From contig JAGMVK010000011.1 of assembly GCA_020747065.1 (NCBI GenBank), positions 1,922,001 to 1,986,000 of the forward strand: 64,000 nt of DNA, in the 5' to 3' direction. Numbering within the stretch: the first letter of the stretch is position 1; every line of letters starts with the position of its first letter. Source of the stretch: Cadophora sp. MPI-SDFR-AT-0126 (Eukaryota; Ascomycota; Leotiomycetes; Helotiales; Ploettnerulaceae). Made by a program: the position numbers and the translations under genes. Positions 26,414 through 39,838 of the stretch are shown piece by piece. Below the pieces are notes generated by a model. That model was given only the letters and a program-made list of their open reading frames with translations, was not told the origin of the DNA and ran no database searches.

Positions 26414-27180
26414 CTAAATGCGATAGAGAAGAAAGGGAAAATTAATTGATAATGCCCCGGCACTGGCCAACGCAGCCACGAGCTGAGGACGCTGCGAACA
26501 CTGGGCTCGCTTTTGCTGCGGATTCTTTGGCTTTTGGTTTTGGCGAAGTCGAATCCAGAAATTCGTAAATGCACCGAATCTCTCGGCCGCAGCGCCCGCG
26601 CAGTGATCTCCATCGGCAGCGTTCGCCCAATGCTGATAATTTATCCACTCGACGAGATTGTGGAAGTCATGGAGAAAGTCTTTCGGCTGCGGTTGGTTTT
26701 GGGACGGATTCTTTGGCCTATATAGCACCGAATTTAAAGTAGATTGCTGGCCAGGAGCCGGTGTGTGTGGAGTTGTTGGTTCTGATTCTGCATTCGATGT
26801 TGATCTCGCTTGTTCTGGTCGGGATTCTACTTCAGAGCGGAGTTTGAGATGGGTTCGAAACTTGTTCTCGTTGGAATTTGAGATGCCTAAGGTATCTAAA
26901 ATAAGTAGAGCGGAGAAATCTTGAGGAACAGGTCGCAAGGCACGAAAGCAACCATATCCTTCCTGAGTGATATTACTCCCGGAGAAGCGTTTGCCAGTAG
27001 GGGGCTTCGGGTTGATCTCCTTTAGCTGCTTATCCCCGAGAGACTGTGACCAACGAAACCTTTTTTTTTAGCCGCCTAGAGATCATCTTGGAGCTTTTTT
27101 TGAATTCGATCTGGGGTCTGGGATCCTGATCCATGCTGTGGTTTCAGTGGAAGAGGGACTTGTGCCGCGGAGGTGGCCAT
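26414..27180 (-). pseudogene. Unknown gene, broken (stop plus frameshift)
   Basis: The minus-strand frame from ATG at 27,180 (MATSAAQVPLPLKPQ...) runs 34 codons to a TAG, and two codons later meets a run of nine A. In another frame, coding resumes right after the A run and is open for about 215 codons to 26,414, without its own ATG near the front. One extra A plus a CAG at the stop would join both parts. The protein is hydrophilic and rich in Pro, Gln and Ser, with no domain I recognise. TAG from CAG is a RIP-type change and the gene lies at the edge of the AT-rich block. It could also be two unrelated open frames. Confidence 0.35.
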
Positions 27181-27582
27181 AGGTTATGGATTAATCGTAG
27201 TTAGGATGTGAAATAGCAGGAATATAATAATAATGATAGTAATATCTAGGACAAGTAGGACTACCTTGCGTCTAAGAACAGAAGTTAAAATAGAAGAGAA
27301 GAGAACAGAAGCGTGAAGGGCACAACCGGGCTTCGATCGATCGTTTGAACGAAGTCCATCTGAGACTGGTTCTGTTCTGTTCTTATCCTTATCGATAAGA
27401 GTCTGGGGGCTGCTCGCGATCCCCTCCTCCTCAAGTGTAAACAAACGCGTCTCTCGAGAAGCAGTAATTCACATCAATACCAACTCGAAGATCAAACTTC
27501 CCTACCTATCTTTGAACGGCACTGAACAATACCAAGCAACGCGATACGACATATCCTGACAAGTCACACCCATCTGGCTACG

Positions 27583-29158
27583 ATGCCTACCCCCCAAGCT
27601 TCCGCGACTACCACTTCGCTTCCCCCCACATATCGCAACAGACAGCCTCTCCAAAATCACAACGCAAACGCATCCGTTAATCCCCCGACTCCGAAGCAAC
27701 GCTCTCGCAAGAAGAAAAGAGGAGGGAAAGCCAATACCAACACAGCGAACGATCAAAACAAAGGGACCGAATGTGACGGACAAGAGGGACATAAGAAAAC
27801 AAACCCCCCCCCAAGACAGAGGATGAGGTCAAGCTCGCTGAAGCAAGCAAGGGAGTGGGAGTGGGAGGGAAGTCAGCCAAAGAGGAGTCCGATACCATGG
27901 AAAAGCACAAGGTGGTGAAAGGAAACCTAGGAGAGGACGAGAAGGAAAACCAGAACGAGCCCAACGTCAGCGAAAAGGGCAAGGACGAGAATGCCACAAA
28001 GGATATACGCGGTATCCAATATAACAACGCCAGAGAAGAAGCTCCTTTGCTATCTCTGAAGGAGTGTTGGAATTCACTCTGTTCTTTTAATAACGCCATC
28101 TACAAGCAATATCGGGAGGAGAAAGGTAGATTGCCAGACACATCAGACACAACGCATCCCCTTCCAGTGCTTCGCACATCGCAAGTCATAGTGCGCTCTA
28201 AGCAAAGATCACTTGATTTCTGCTTTCAAAGCAACGAACTGCTACCTGATGAAATCCCGACAGGCTTCCTCTGCCGTAACGACTTCCACCCTATCTCGTC
28301 GAGGGTCTGGGTATCTCAATTTACCCGAAGCTGTGGCTGGATGTCCAGTGGTGCACACCGGACGATGGAACCCAGCGAACGTCCACAGAGCCTGTATTGT
28401 TTAAGGGTTGATGAGGATTCCCCGGCGGAGCGCAGACTTCGCGATGGTGATGCTGGTTCGTGGCAGTTGTTCAATGTTCTGATTGCGCCAGAAGCCGAGA
28501 CGCCTATTGCTGGTCCGATTCAACAACAGGAACAAACACCTCAAATTCGAGAAGGCCGCCAGGTATTGCAGGGAGGTGTCATCTACCATAACGGCGGAGC
28601 AGTCGGCGATTTTGGAGGCGATGGATTCCTAGCAGGTGAAGTGAGATGTGCATTGTCCATCATCGCGAACCAACTGCGAGACATGAAGAAGTTGGAACTT
28701 GCTCAGGATATCGACTTCAGCCAAGAAATACCAGCGTCGTATGTAAGTGGCCCCCTATCCTTTCTTGCCCCTATTCCTCTTGTCCTTACACGCCTCCTGA
28801 TCTGTTCTACTGAGCCTATCCCTATTAACCATCTTGTGCATCGCAGGCAAGAATTGTCAGTATTTCCGATACCCACCTTCGAGTCCTCGATATCCGCTAC
28901 GACCCCCAACCGCAACCAAACCCCTGCCGCGACGAACTGGCCCCCCACGTCTCCTGTGGTATCCTTTTCACCATGAACTTGTGCACTACCATAAATAAGA
29001 CGAAGGGAATGAAGTCCAAGGATCCAAGCGATCGGATGAAGGTTGGACTCAAGCTGTCGCCATCACACTCGGACTGGAGAGATGAGGAGTGGAGTGCAGT
29101 GCAGTGGGGTGAGGAGAGGGGCCCAAAAATAAAAAAGAAAAGCATGTACTTGCAATGA
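27583..29158 (+). CDS. Unknown fungal protein, two exons, with apparent 1-base frameshift
   Basis: Starts at ATG 27,583 (MPTPQASATTTSLPPTYR) with a basic RSRKKKRGGK patch that could act as a nuclear signal. At the run of nine C (27,804-27,812) the frame breaks. With ten C it would continue into a charged Lys/Glu-rich stretch and a globular part (LPDEIPTGFLCRNDF; SWQLFNVLI; RCALSIIANQLRDMKKL). An intron with GTAAGT donor and GCAG acceptor fits at 28,743-28,846 in phase 0. Exon 2 (from ARIVSISDTHLRVLDIRYD) then stays open to TGA at 29,158, so a model of about 490 residues results. I do not recognise the family. The homopolymer makes a sequencing indel as likely as a real mutation. The 5' neighbour is the broken minus-strand gene, 400 bp away. 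Confidence 0.55.
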
Positions 29159-30044
29159 CCAAGTCGAACGGCGTTTTTGTCTTTCTTTTCCGTACACTTA
29201 AGGTAAGGTAAGAAAAGTATAAGCACGAGTATGAGCGGAGCAAGAAAGGGCCCCCAGGACCTAAAATAACCTCTTGATAATTGCTCAAGCTAACTAACTT
29301 AATATATGCTTACGAGGTTAGGCGACTCAGGCCGTGCTCAGGAACACTCGCCCTCGGCTCGGGAATGCTGACCCTTGGCTCGGGTGAAAGCGACCGTTGC
29401 TCACGTCCGAACATCAAATCAGAAGTAGCGAACAGAAAAGTTATGTGTAACTTCTGTGGCATCCTTGCCTGTGAACTTCGTCTCTACAACGGAGGCTAAA
29501 AGGTCTCTTGAGAAATACCACCAAAGGAGCCGCAGGTTCAAACAGGAACTCGAGGACGAGGGTGATGAGGAGGTGGTAGATCTTGGAGATATATATACCC
29601 ATGCCGGATATCGGGTCCAAGTCAGCAGTCACAGGCGGCCTGAAAGCTACCTGCTACCTTGTGTCACAAGCTAAAGAATCACGTCGGTCTTGGCATTGAG
29701 GCTCGGCAGCCTGGCTGCATAGAGAAGTAAGGACCCTGGGGAATCAAGGGGACAGGCGTCGGGAAGCCGAAGTGAACAGATGCTTTATCAATGTGAATAA
29801 AGCCTGAGATAAGATCGTTTTACAGTAGATAGGGGGGGAGGGGAATCTCGAAATCGGAGCGTAGATACCCCCGTGCTTATATCGCCAAGTCTGCGCCACA
29901 ACGGGGAGAAGCCTCTTCGATTGTTAGGTTCATCTTGTGGAAATGAGAAGTCCGCGTCTCCTTTAACTACAAGATTGTGATATTTATTGGTCGACAAATC
30001 CTTTGATCTTCGTTTTTGTATTTGTTAGCTCGAGAGCTCTTGCG
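29159..30044. other. Intergenic, no supported gene
   Basis: Holds the GC-richer repeat-like words at 29,318-29,405 (gctcgggaatgctgacccttggctcgggtg). A short open frame at 29,456-29,674 has a Glu/Asp-rich stretch but no support. The last ~150 bp upstream of the next ATG form the promoter of the KRE9/KNH1-like gene. I see no clear TATA box. Confidence 0.5.
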
Positions 30045-30961
30045 ATGCGCACTCAACAGGTTATCTTTCTAGTTGGTCTTGTCTTATCTTGTACCCCCGT
30101 TGCATCATGGGGGCTATTTAAGCGCGCCGCAGTAGTTGTCACGAAACCTAATTCTGGGGACACAATCGTAGCAAAGGCCGACTTCAACATCGAATGGCAG
30201 CATTCGACAGACAACAATGTGACAATTTCGCTAAGGCAAGGAACAGCAGAGAATATGACGCTTGTACACGTCATTACTGGTATGTCTGGTCTTCCTCTAT
30301 TTCGACACGATCAAGGGTCAACCCATTGGCAATGCAGATCAAATAGCTAATGGCCTGTTCCCGCCTGTAGCAAACACATTCAACAATGGAAGTTATGCCT
30401 GGCGATCTCACGATGATATGTACCTCTACGGCGATTACTCGGAACGACCAGATAGTAACTGCAATTATGCGTTAGAATTCCGAACGGGAGGTGAAATCAT
30501 CAACTCGGACTTCTTCACGATCATCAATGAGAAGGATGGCGGGATTTCTGCAAACACGACTTGCGCCGGCGGGAAGATAGGAGACAATGGTACGCAATAT
30601 TCCCACACCGTGTTTCGACAACGCACTAACAATTCTGTTAGTAGTTACTGATTCCTCCGGATCAACTCAACCAGGGTCCAGTACATCTGGGAATGGAACG
30701 GTTACGACAACTAATGCGAATGGAAGTGTGTCAGTGGGGGCTTTTGGTGGCGTAGTGGCTGGGGTAGCAGTTGGCATACTTACAATTGTTGGCTTTTTTT
30801 TCTTCCTTGCCGAGAAGAAAGGATGGATCATGACGAGAGCCGAATGTGAGCGGTTGATTGACGGGAGGTTAAAGGCTGAGGAGTCAAAGCGCTTTCTGAA
30901 TATGCCCATGGAGAAGGGAGTTCCGCAGGCTGATGGGTGTCAAATATATCAGATGGCATGA
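30045..30961 (+). CDS. Secreted KRE9/KNH1-like protein with one membrane segment
   Basis: Three exons: 30,045-30,279, 30,338-30,589 and 30,642-30,961, giving 268 residues in frame. Introns have GTATGT and GTACGC donors; a CACTAAC branch point lies 12 bases before the second acceptor. Acceptors 30,346 and 30,644 are in-frame alternatives. Residues 1-22 form a signal peptide (IFLVGLVLSCTPVASWG). Residues ~30-125 match the KRE9/KNH1-like N-terminal domain: KPNSGDTI, then FNIEWQ, the turn before the first intron, NGSYAWRSH, YALEF and FFTIIN. A Ser/Thr/Gly linker leads to a membrane helix (GAFGGVVAGVAVGILTIVGF) followed by EKKGW and a charged cytoplasmic tail. The family is linked to beta-1,6-glucan assembly and wall surface proteins; the precise role here is inference. 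N-glycosylation sites are many. Confidence 0.82.
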
Positions 30962-31460
30962 CTGTTGGAGTTAGAAAATAAGTCGGATCGAGCAAAAGCT
31001 ACCAATTTCTGACAATGCAAATATAAGTGATAAATGTGACCTAAATGTCTATCCCAGCTGGCACTGTTTACACCCGTGGCCTAACTCCATTCCTCCGTTA
31101 TTTCTCCTCTTCTCCCCTTTCTTGTTATCTATTTTTGTCAGCAAACATGCCGCTACAACTGAGTGCTACACAACATATTTTAATCAACGCCTTGCTACTG
31201 TAAAAACTGTAAAAAGAAATTACACTAAGATCGTTAACAACCCAAAGTTGATAGCCCTTTATGGCACCCCCTAGATTATAAGATAGTGCAAACAGGGATG
31301 AATAAAGATGCAGCGGAGTTATCCTGAGCCCAGCTATCTATAGCGTCTGAACAGAAAAGCTATAATACCGCCTGACTTAATACATCGTCGGAAGCTTAAC
31401 GCACTAATAAGCCGCGTCAGTTGGGTGCACTCAAGTAGGCTGTGTTTTATTTCTTTGCAA
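30962..31460. other. Intergenic, 3' side of the KRE9/KNH1-like gene
   Basis: Ordinary base composition, no open frame and no repeat noticed. It ends at the terminal inverted repeat of the next AT-rich element. Confidence 0.6.
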
Positions 31461-31599
31461 CCTATTGGATACCCAACTCATCCGACCCATAAGTTGTGTT
31501 GGGTTAGGAGTCACGTGATTGGGTGAGTTGAGCTCGAGCTTAATCTAACTTATAGGTACTTTATAAGTACTTAATGAAAGATAGGTTTAATTTTTTTAA

Positions 31600-32200
31600 A
31601 TTTAAGTTTATTTTTTAAAATTTTTTATATATTATAAGTTTTATTAATTTATTTACTAATCGTTTATAAGTTATAATTAAAAGTAAAAAGAAAAATAAAT
31701 AATTAAAAAAAAAATTAAGCTTAATATTTTATAAAACTTTATTAATTTATTTAATAATTATTTTTAATATATTCGTATATAATAAAGTAAAAATAAGGCT
31801 TTAAGTATTTAAGAATTATAAATCTTAAAATTTTATAAGTTTTACTAATTTATTTACTAATTATTATGAAGTTAGTATTAAAAGTAAATATAAATAATTT
31901 AAATATACTTTAAGTTTAATATCTTATAAAAGTATATTAATTTATTTATTAATTATTTTTAATATATTCGTATAAAATTGAAGTAAAAATAAAAGTTTAA
32001 AGATTTGAAAATATTAAAAGCTTAAGATTATACAAGTTTTCTGAATTTATTTATGAATTATTTTAAATATATAAGTATAAGTTAAAAGAAGTTTTGAAAA
32101 GAATTAAATATATTTTTAATTTAAAGATTTAAGATCTTATAAATCTTCTTAATTTATTAAGTAATTATTATTTATATACTATAAAAGTAAAAATAGATAT
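31600..32200. repeat. Left subterminal repeat arm (AT-rich, ~4-5 degenerate copies)
   Basis: The words ttataagttttattaatttatttactaat recur at roughly 120-130 bp spacing with substitutions, followed each time by a ttttaatatattcgtat-like phrase in alternate copies. The opposite-sense counterpart is in 40,720-41,660. Confidence 0.6.
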
Positions 32201-32299
32201 TAATATAATATAACTTTAATTAATATACTTTAATATATTACTTTATATATATTTCTTAATTAATATTATTATAAAATATAATTCTTACTTTAATATTAT

Positions 32300-32521
32300 T
32301 GTAACGACGTAATATTACTAAGTATAGTATCAAGTATAGGAGCAGGAGAGTAGGTAAATAGTAATATTATAGGTCTGGTATAAAAGAAATAAGAAGGTAA
32401 GAAGCTCTTATAAGGAGAGTAGTCCTATATATACATAAATCTGGTCCAGCTTCTATCCAGTAATATTCCAGCTAAACCTAAGTACCCTTATTTCCAGCAC
32501 TTCTATTACTTTAATATTATA
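32300..32521 (-). repeat. LTR of gypsy element 2 (left; 3' LTR for minus-strand pol)
   Basis: 222 bp, starts tgtaacgacgtaatattact. Pairs with 39,839-40,060 by transitions only over most of its length. Confidence 0.9.
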
Positions 32522-35500
32522 TTACCCCCTTCTTATAAGAGAGTTTACTCCTAAGCTTTGAATCGTATTTTTATATAGAATTATTATTATATAAAATAGT
32601 AAAAATATATAGCTTTAGTAAAGAGATTCCAAAGGAAGTATTAATCTAGTAGTACTAGTTAATAATAATAGTAGTAATAAGCAAGGTAATAATTTAACTA
32701 TAAAGCTATCTAAAAGGCGTCTAAATTAGGTTTAGTAAGGCTATAATTACTTACTATTATATATATTATAGTACTTAATAGCGCAGATTTTCAAAATTTT
32801 AATTTTCTTTTTTAAATAACTATAACTTTAAGCTCTATAAGCGAACCTTATATATAAAGATTTATTAATTTATATATATTATTAATATATTTTAATAGTC
32901 TATATTAAATAAAATAAGTAATTTAAGAATAAGTTAAGTTCTGAATTCCTAGTAATTTAATAGTAATTTGGAGTTAATTTAGTATATTAATATAAATAGT
33001 ACTTACTCTAACCCCTATTAACGCCCTTAAGTCCGCTTACTATAAGTATTATATTTAATATATTTATTTACTTATTACAGAATTAGATTATATTTACGAG
33101 TTTAATAGTACTAAAAGTAAGAAGTATATATACTATAAGAAGTAAGTAAAAAAGTATAATTCTATAAGTATTCTTTATTTCCTTTTCCTAAATCCCAATT
33201 ATTATAAATATAGTCTAATTATAATCTGAATAAGCTAAAATACTAATTTTTATATTAGATTTTATACTATATAATTAAGGAATATTATAAGCTTTTCCTT
33301 ACTATTACTACTAAAGATAATAAAGGTATTATTTCTGCCTTTTAAAAGATTAATACCGGATTACGTATTACTATCGCTAATACTCTTAAGATATAAAGTA
33401 AGCTATAATTAGAGTTATTAAAGGAAACCTATACTCTTTACTAAGCTATTACAGATCTAGCTATATAATAAGCTATAGGTTATTCCCTTTTCTTTTATCT
33501 TTTTTTTCTATTATAAATTTTACTTATAATTATCTTTATTTAAGATAAAGATTTAGTTCTAAATATACTTATTTTCTTTTATATAAGATTAAAATAATCT
33601 TTAATTAATATATAAATAAGGTTTAGTTTTAGCTCTAAGTTAAATCTAAAAGAAGATTACTACTAGTACTACTAAGGTAACTAAGACTATTTATTATAGT
33701 AGTATTAAGCGTAAGAGAGTAAAGAGGGAGAAGAAGAAGGGAAAGTTACTAGCCTATTTCTAGGTAACTTAAAGTAGTAAATATCTTAATAACGCGGAGA
33801 AGGAAGAGGAGATTCTAAATAACTTAGAATAAGGGAAGAATAAGCCCTATTTCGGATTAGCTTCGTTATTAGTTTTTTATAACTATACTTTTAGTTAGAC
33901 TTTTTATATAAGAGTAGCTTCCTATAGTAAAACTAGTAAGATATTTTAGCTAGGGTATAGTCGTAAAACTACAGTATTAGTACTTTGAATCAGAGGGTAT
34001 TTAGATAATCTGAATTAAATCTTATTTTATTATTTTACTAATTAGTCTATTATTTTTTAAGTAATTGTAGTTATTTTCTCTATTTTCTTATATAATTAAT
34101 TATTCAAGTAGGTTTTAAGGTAGTTTTAGAGTAGAAGAGTTAATTTAATAAAAATCTCTTAACTTATAAAGCGATTTTATTAAATTAGACGTGTTATACT
34201 ATATAGTATTAAGATTATAACCTACTTAACTGATTTAATACTTTAAGGTATTATAATATAATCGCGATATAAGAACTTTTTATACTTCCTATTTTTCTTA
34301 TTCCTTAATTACTTTAAGGGGGTTTCGGGGCTATTCCTGATTAGGTAAAGGATTATTTAGGTCCTGGAATAATAGCTAAGGAGTAAATATATCATGAATA
34401 TTTAATTCTATAGGTAACTAGAGCTAATAGGAGTTCCTTATTTAACGTAGGATTTCAAATAGCCCTTTCTATTAATTACCAAGCTTATAGCTTAGTCAAT
34501 AGCTTTTAAGGTTCTTAGTAGATAAGTACACTTTATTACTTACTTAGAAATTAATAGGTCTGCGATACTAGTTTATAGCCCTTATTATGCGATTCTATAT
34601 AGCTTATATATTTGATTTAGCTAATTCCTACGCCTCTTTTATACGTTCTACTACTACTTTAGTATTACAGTAATTAAGCCTTTTTAGAGGAGTAGTAGCT
34701 TTAGAAGAGTTCTAATCCTAACTATTCCTTGGATTTAATCCAAATTTAAGCTAGTATAGGGCTATACTAATAGAAGTATAAGGAAGAATTACTTAAGCTT
34801 AATCTATTAATGGAATTAGTTTACTCTAGTTATCTTAGTAGAAGTTAATAAATAGCTATAATCTTTAGTTAATATACTTATTTATAATCTTTATTTAGCT
34901 ATTAGTCTTCTTATAATATACTATAAAAAGCTTAATTTAGATACTAATAATCCGGTAGAACTCTTTCTAAAATAATAAGACAAACTACAACCCTTAATCT
35001 AATATAATTAACTCTGGAGTATATCTAAATCAGTAGATTTACTAGATAAAGAGTTTAGCAGTACTATATACATTAATATCTTAATAATAAGGAATTATTA
35101 CAAAATTCTTTCTTAGGTAATTAATAAATACTAGGATTTTATTATAATTATACTTATCCTTTAGGAAATTCTTATAATCTATATATAAATACTATATAAG
35201 ATAACTTAGAATTAGTAATAAGTAAAGAAGGCCTTATTATTTAAAATACTTAGAGTGCGAGAATTAATAAGCTCAGTAATTTCTTACGTACTAATTATAA
35301 TCCGAACTTATTCCAACTTAGTAGTACTTCAGGGCTAAAAGTTAATATATCTTTAATCTACTAGGGTAAGTAATAAATAGCTAGTCGTATACTTCTTTAA
35401 TTAATTTAGTGCAAAGAGGAGTATTATGTTATACGCAGAATTAATCTTTAAAAAATAGGAGTCCGTTTTTAATTAAGTAGTCTTTAAGTAAGGATTTTTG

Positions 35501-38500
35501 TATATTAATAAAAGTAGTATAATTATCCTAATAAAGCTTTTTAATAAGGTTAAAAGAATTTAGGGGAGTATTTAAGAGAGCTTCTACCTTAGTAGTAGTT
35601 AATAGCGAGAGAGATATTATAACTACAGAGGAAATAAATTATTCTACTAGCTCAGAATTAATATAGGGATTAAGCCTTCTTAGTACTAGTAAGGTTTAGC
35701 TTTAACTATTTATTTAGACTTATTTCTATACTTCTAAATCCTACTTCTAATAGCTTAAGATATTCACCCTTTAGTTATCTTTACTAGAGATATATATAAT
35801 TTAGAAGTTAAAGTTAGAGAGAAATTCTATTTAATAAGCTTACTTAGTAGTAAGTACTTTAGTAGTTATGAAGTACTCTAAAGAGTAGTAGTCTAAATAT
35901 ACTTTAATTCTATTCTAAAGGGATATTAACTCTAAGTATTACTTATAAAAGTTTTCTATAATAGCATATAGTTCTTTATTATAGATTTCCTAGTTTAGTT
36001 TGTAATTATTAAGTATATATAAATAGAATCTAAGTAAGTACTATTATTTATTATTATACTATTATAATACTATTCTAGTAATTATTTTATTAGAAGTATT
36101 TATTTCTAGCTTAATAGGTAATTCCAACTAGAAATAGTAAATCCGTTAAATTAATAGCAACTACTTTTAAAGCTCTTTAAATATAATATAATACTTTTCT
36201 ATCTAATTCCAGGCTATTATAAGTTAAGTAAGCGCAAATAAAGATTTAGTAATAAACTTGAAGTTACGTATGAATTATTAGTAAAAACTATAGAACTTTA
36301 GGTATAACTTAATAGCTATTATAATCTTAGGGTACTTCTAGTTACATAGTAGTTTAACTTTCTTTAGATCTGCCTTAATACTCTTAGTAGTTACTATATA
36401 GCCCAGGTACTTAATACATGTAATATGGAATTTATATTTCTTAATATTAGCTTATAATCCGGCTTTTATTAAATACTTTAGTACAGATTCTATGTAGGCC
36501 TAGTATTCCCCTATAGATTTGGAGTAGATTAGGATATTATCCAGGTAAGCTATATAGAAGTTATCTAAGTAGTCAAGGAGTATATTATTTATATAACGTT
36601 AGTATATACTAGGTCTATTATAAAAGCTAAATAGTAGTACCTTATACTTATATAATCCGTATCTAGTCCAAAATATAGTATACTCCTTAGAAGCTAGATC
36701 TATACAGATATAATTAAAAGCAGCTCGAATATCTAATTTTATAAATATCTTTATATTCAATACTCTAGTAAGGAGCTTATTAATTCAGAGGATTAGATAA
36801 GCGTCTTTTTATATAAGGGTATTTAGCTTACAATAATTAATATAAAATCGTAAACCTCTATTAGGCTTTTTAATAAAAAGTATAGGTAATATAAATAAAC
36901 TTTAGCTTAACTTAATAAAACCTTTATCTAGATTCTCTAGGAGGTACTCCTTTATTACTTTAAGCTCTTTTATTAATTAATAATAAAGAGAAGAGTAAGT
37001 ATTAAGTAGTAGTCCCTTAAGATAAATCTTATAGTTATAATATTAATAAAGTAGAAGAGTATATATATCTTTCTTAGAAAATACTAACTTTAGGTATTAA
37101 TACTATTTCAAAAACCTTTCAGATAAGAATTAAGTGATATTAGGATCTTCTAATTTATACTATTCTTATAAGATATAGTTTATTTTATAGATATTAGTTT
37201 AAAAGAACTTAATATCTTTATATTTTATATTAAAATAAAAGGCATTTATACTAATTTTATAAATAAATATAAATATAAGTAGTATCCTTAATAATTTATA
37301 TTTTAATTTTCGAACTTATAAAAGTCCTTTACTTATAAAAGATAATATCAAAGTTGGTTTAAGAGCAACTTAAAGGAAATATTCTTTTAGTATTTAAACT
37401 ATAAAGAGAAGATATTTTTATTATATCTTATTCTTTTAAATTACTAGATCTCTGCGGTTTACGTTACTTTAGTAGTCTTATTATAGAAAGAGCTGCGTAC
37501 GTAGAAAAGGTAAGACTAGCTCCTAAGACTATTATTTAGTAGGTAGGTAATTAGATAGCTATAAAAATCAATTCTAGTCTATCTATAATTTAAGATAAAA
37601 TCAATATATCTATTTAATACTTATTATTATATCTTACTTTCTTAGGTTAAGGATTATAAAGAAATAGTTATACACGCGTTAACTATTAATCATTAAGTGT
37701 AGACACATATAGTAAGTAGTATGGCTTCGGATAGAGTTCTGAAAACCATGAATTAATATAATATACAGGAGGGACTAAATCTTTACTCCTAATATCCTTA
37801 AAAAGCGTGTAAATATAGTTCAATTTATAAAGAGATAACTATTTACTTTAGTATCTACTAATACAAAGAGTATAACTCCTAATTTATTTATACTAAGTGT
37901 ATAATTAACTACAAACTACTTCCCCTCTATTAAAGAGTTTAAATCAAGTTTTAATAGATTATATTTACATAAGCTTAAGAAAGAGTCTTTCCTTAGGCCT
38001 CTTTATTTTCCTATACTTAATCTTTTTTACTCTTTATTATTTCTTTAGTATTATTATTAACTTCCTTTTTATTAAGAACTTGAACCTTAATTAATTTAAG
38101 ATAGTCTAACTTATAGTATCTAAACTTTTTATACTTATAATACTTCACTTATAAGTTACTAAAACCTCCCTAAGGTTTCTATATGCCTTTCTAACGTAGT
38201 AAAGTAAGAGTTATAAAAGTCTGCAGTATTAAGTAATAGTAAAAGGAAGCGTTAAAAAAAGAAGTAAGTTTAAGTACTAATTAAGAAGTAAGTAGTCCGG
38301 AAGTCTTCTAAAAGGGGCTTAACTTAGCTACCCTTTAAGAAAAGTCTAATTTATAAAAGCTAATAAGAAATAAGTTAAGTTATATATTCTATTACCTATT
38401 AGTATTAATTAAGATAAGATAAGTTATTATCGCTATATAGTTATCTTACTATAAGCTCTTAACTAATATAGTAGTAGTATAAAGCTAAGGAGTAATTTTA

Positions 38501-39838
38501 AGCTATATAAAGAAGAATTATTCTATATAAGCTATATTTCCTTAGATTACAGTATTCTAGAATCTTGTATAAAATTAAGTAAAGATTTTACGTGTGTAGT
38601 CTAGTTCTTATATACTTATATTAAAAAACTTAGTATAAGCCTTATAAGCTTTATTTCTAGTAAGAAAGTAGGTCTTTAGTAAAGAAATTATTTCTAGAGC
38701 TATTTGGAATATATTAGTTTCAGATAAGTATTAAAGCTCTAAGTAAGAGCGGGCTAAGCTAGTAGTTGATTCTTATACTAAAGCTCGCTATACTTAAGTA
38801 TCTGGGTAGAGACTTATATTAACCTCTAATTGATCTTTAACTAAAGCTTTTTATTACTTAAATATTAAGTTAGTTTTATTATCTAAGGGAGAGATTTTTT
38901 CTATAAGTTATACCTTAAGTCCTTAAGAAGTATCTAATTCTACTCTAAATATAGTAAGGGGGGTATTTTTTAGCTTAAATAAGGTATATTTATTCTAATC
39001 TATAGATTTATCTTTTTTCGTTAATTAAATAATTAGCAGTATAGTTCCAAGGGAAATTAAGGTAGGATTAGCAGGGGGTACTACTAGCGTAGTTTAAGCG
39101 AAAATTAGCAATTACTTAATATAAGTTAAGGAGACCTCTTAAGCACGATTTCGATTCTTTATAGATTAAATAATTCCTCTTAATATATTTAAGTTATTAA
39201 AGTTTCTTTTATCTTAGTTTACACGACTTTTATCTTTATTACCTCGAGTCCTATAATTAGAAAAGCTTTCGGCTAGAGTTAAAGAGTTAAGAGTATTATC
39301 AGTAACTCTGCTAAATAGACCTGCTATATTAGTAGTATTTATAATAAGAATAGGAGAAGATTCAAGCGTAATTTAAGTTAGTCCTGAAATAGGAGTTCTA
39401 GGAGTATTAAGGGGATACTTTATAATTTCCTAGTAAAAGATATTAGTATTAGGGTAGTTTTTATATACTGCAACTCCATAAGTAGTAGGAGTTACGCGGT
39501 TATATTTTAAAGAGGAATAAAAGTAGTTTAAAAGAGTTTTATAAACGTAAGGGTTCTAGTAGTAGTAATTACGATACCTTAAATTTATTTACAGCGGCCT
39601 CTATACAAAAGGAGTTATTTAGAGTCTCTATTAATAAAGATTACTCTACTCTAATTATACTAATTTATAACAAGTAAAACTAAACCTTAGTTTATTAATT
39701 CATTCAGAAGATCTCTAGAATCCTAATTCTTTAAGGATAGTAATCAAGGGCAATTTAAATAAGAATCAATTAACTATATCTTTTAAGTAATAGGATATTA
39801 TATAAGTTATCCCCAGCGGGAGTAATCTTCTTATTTAA

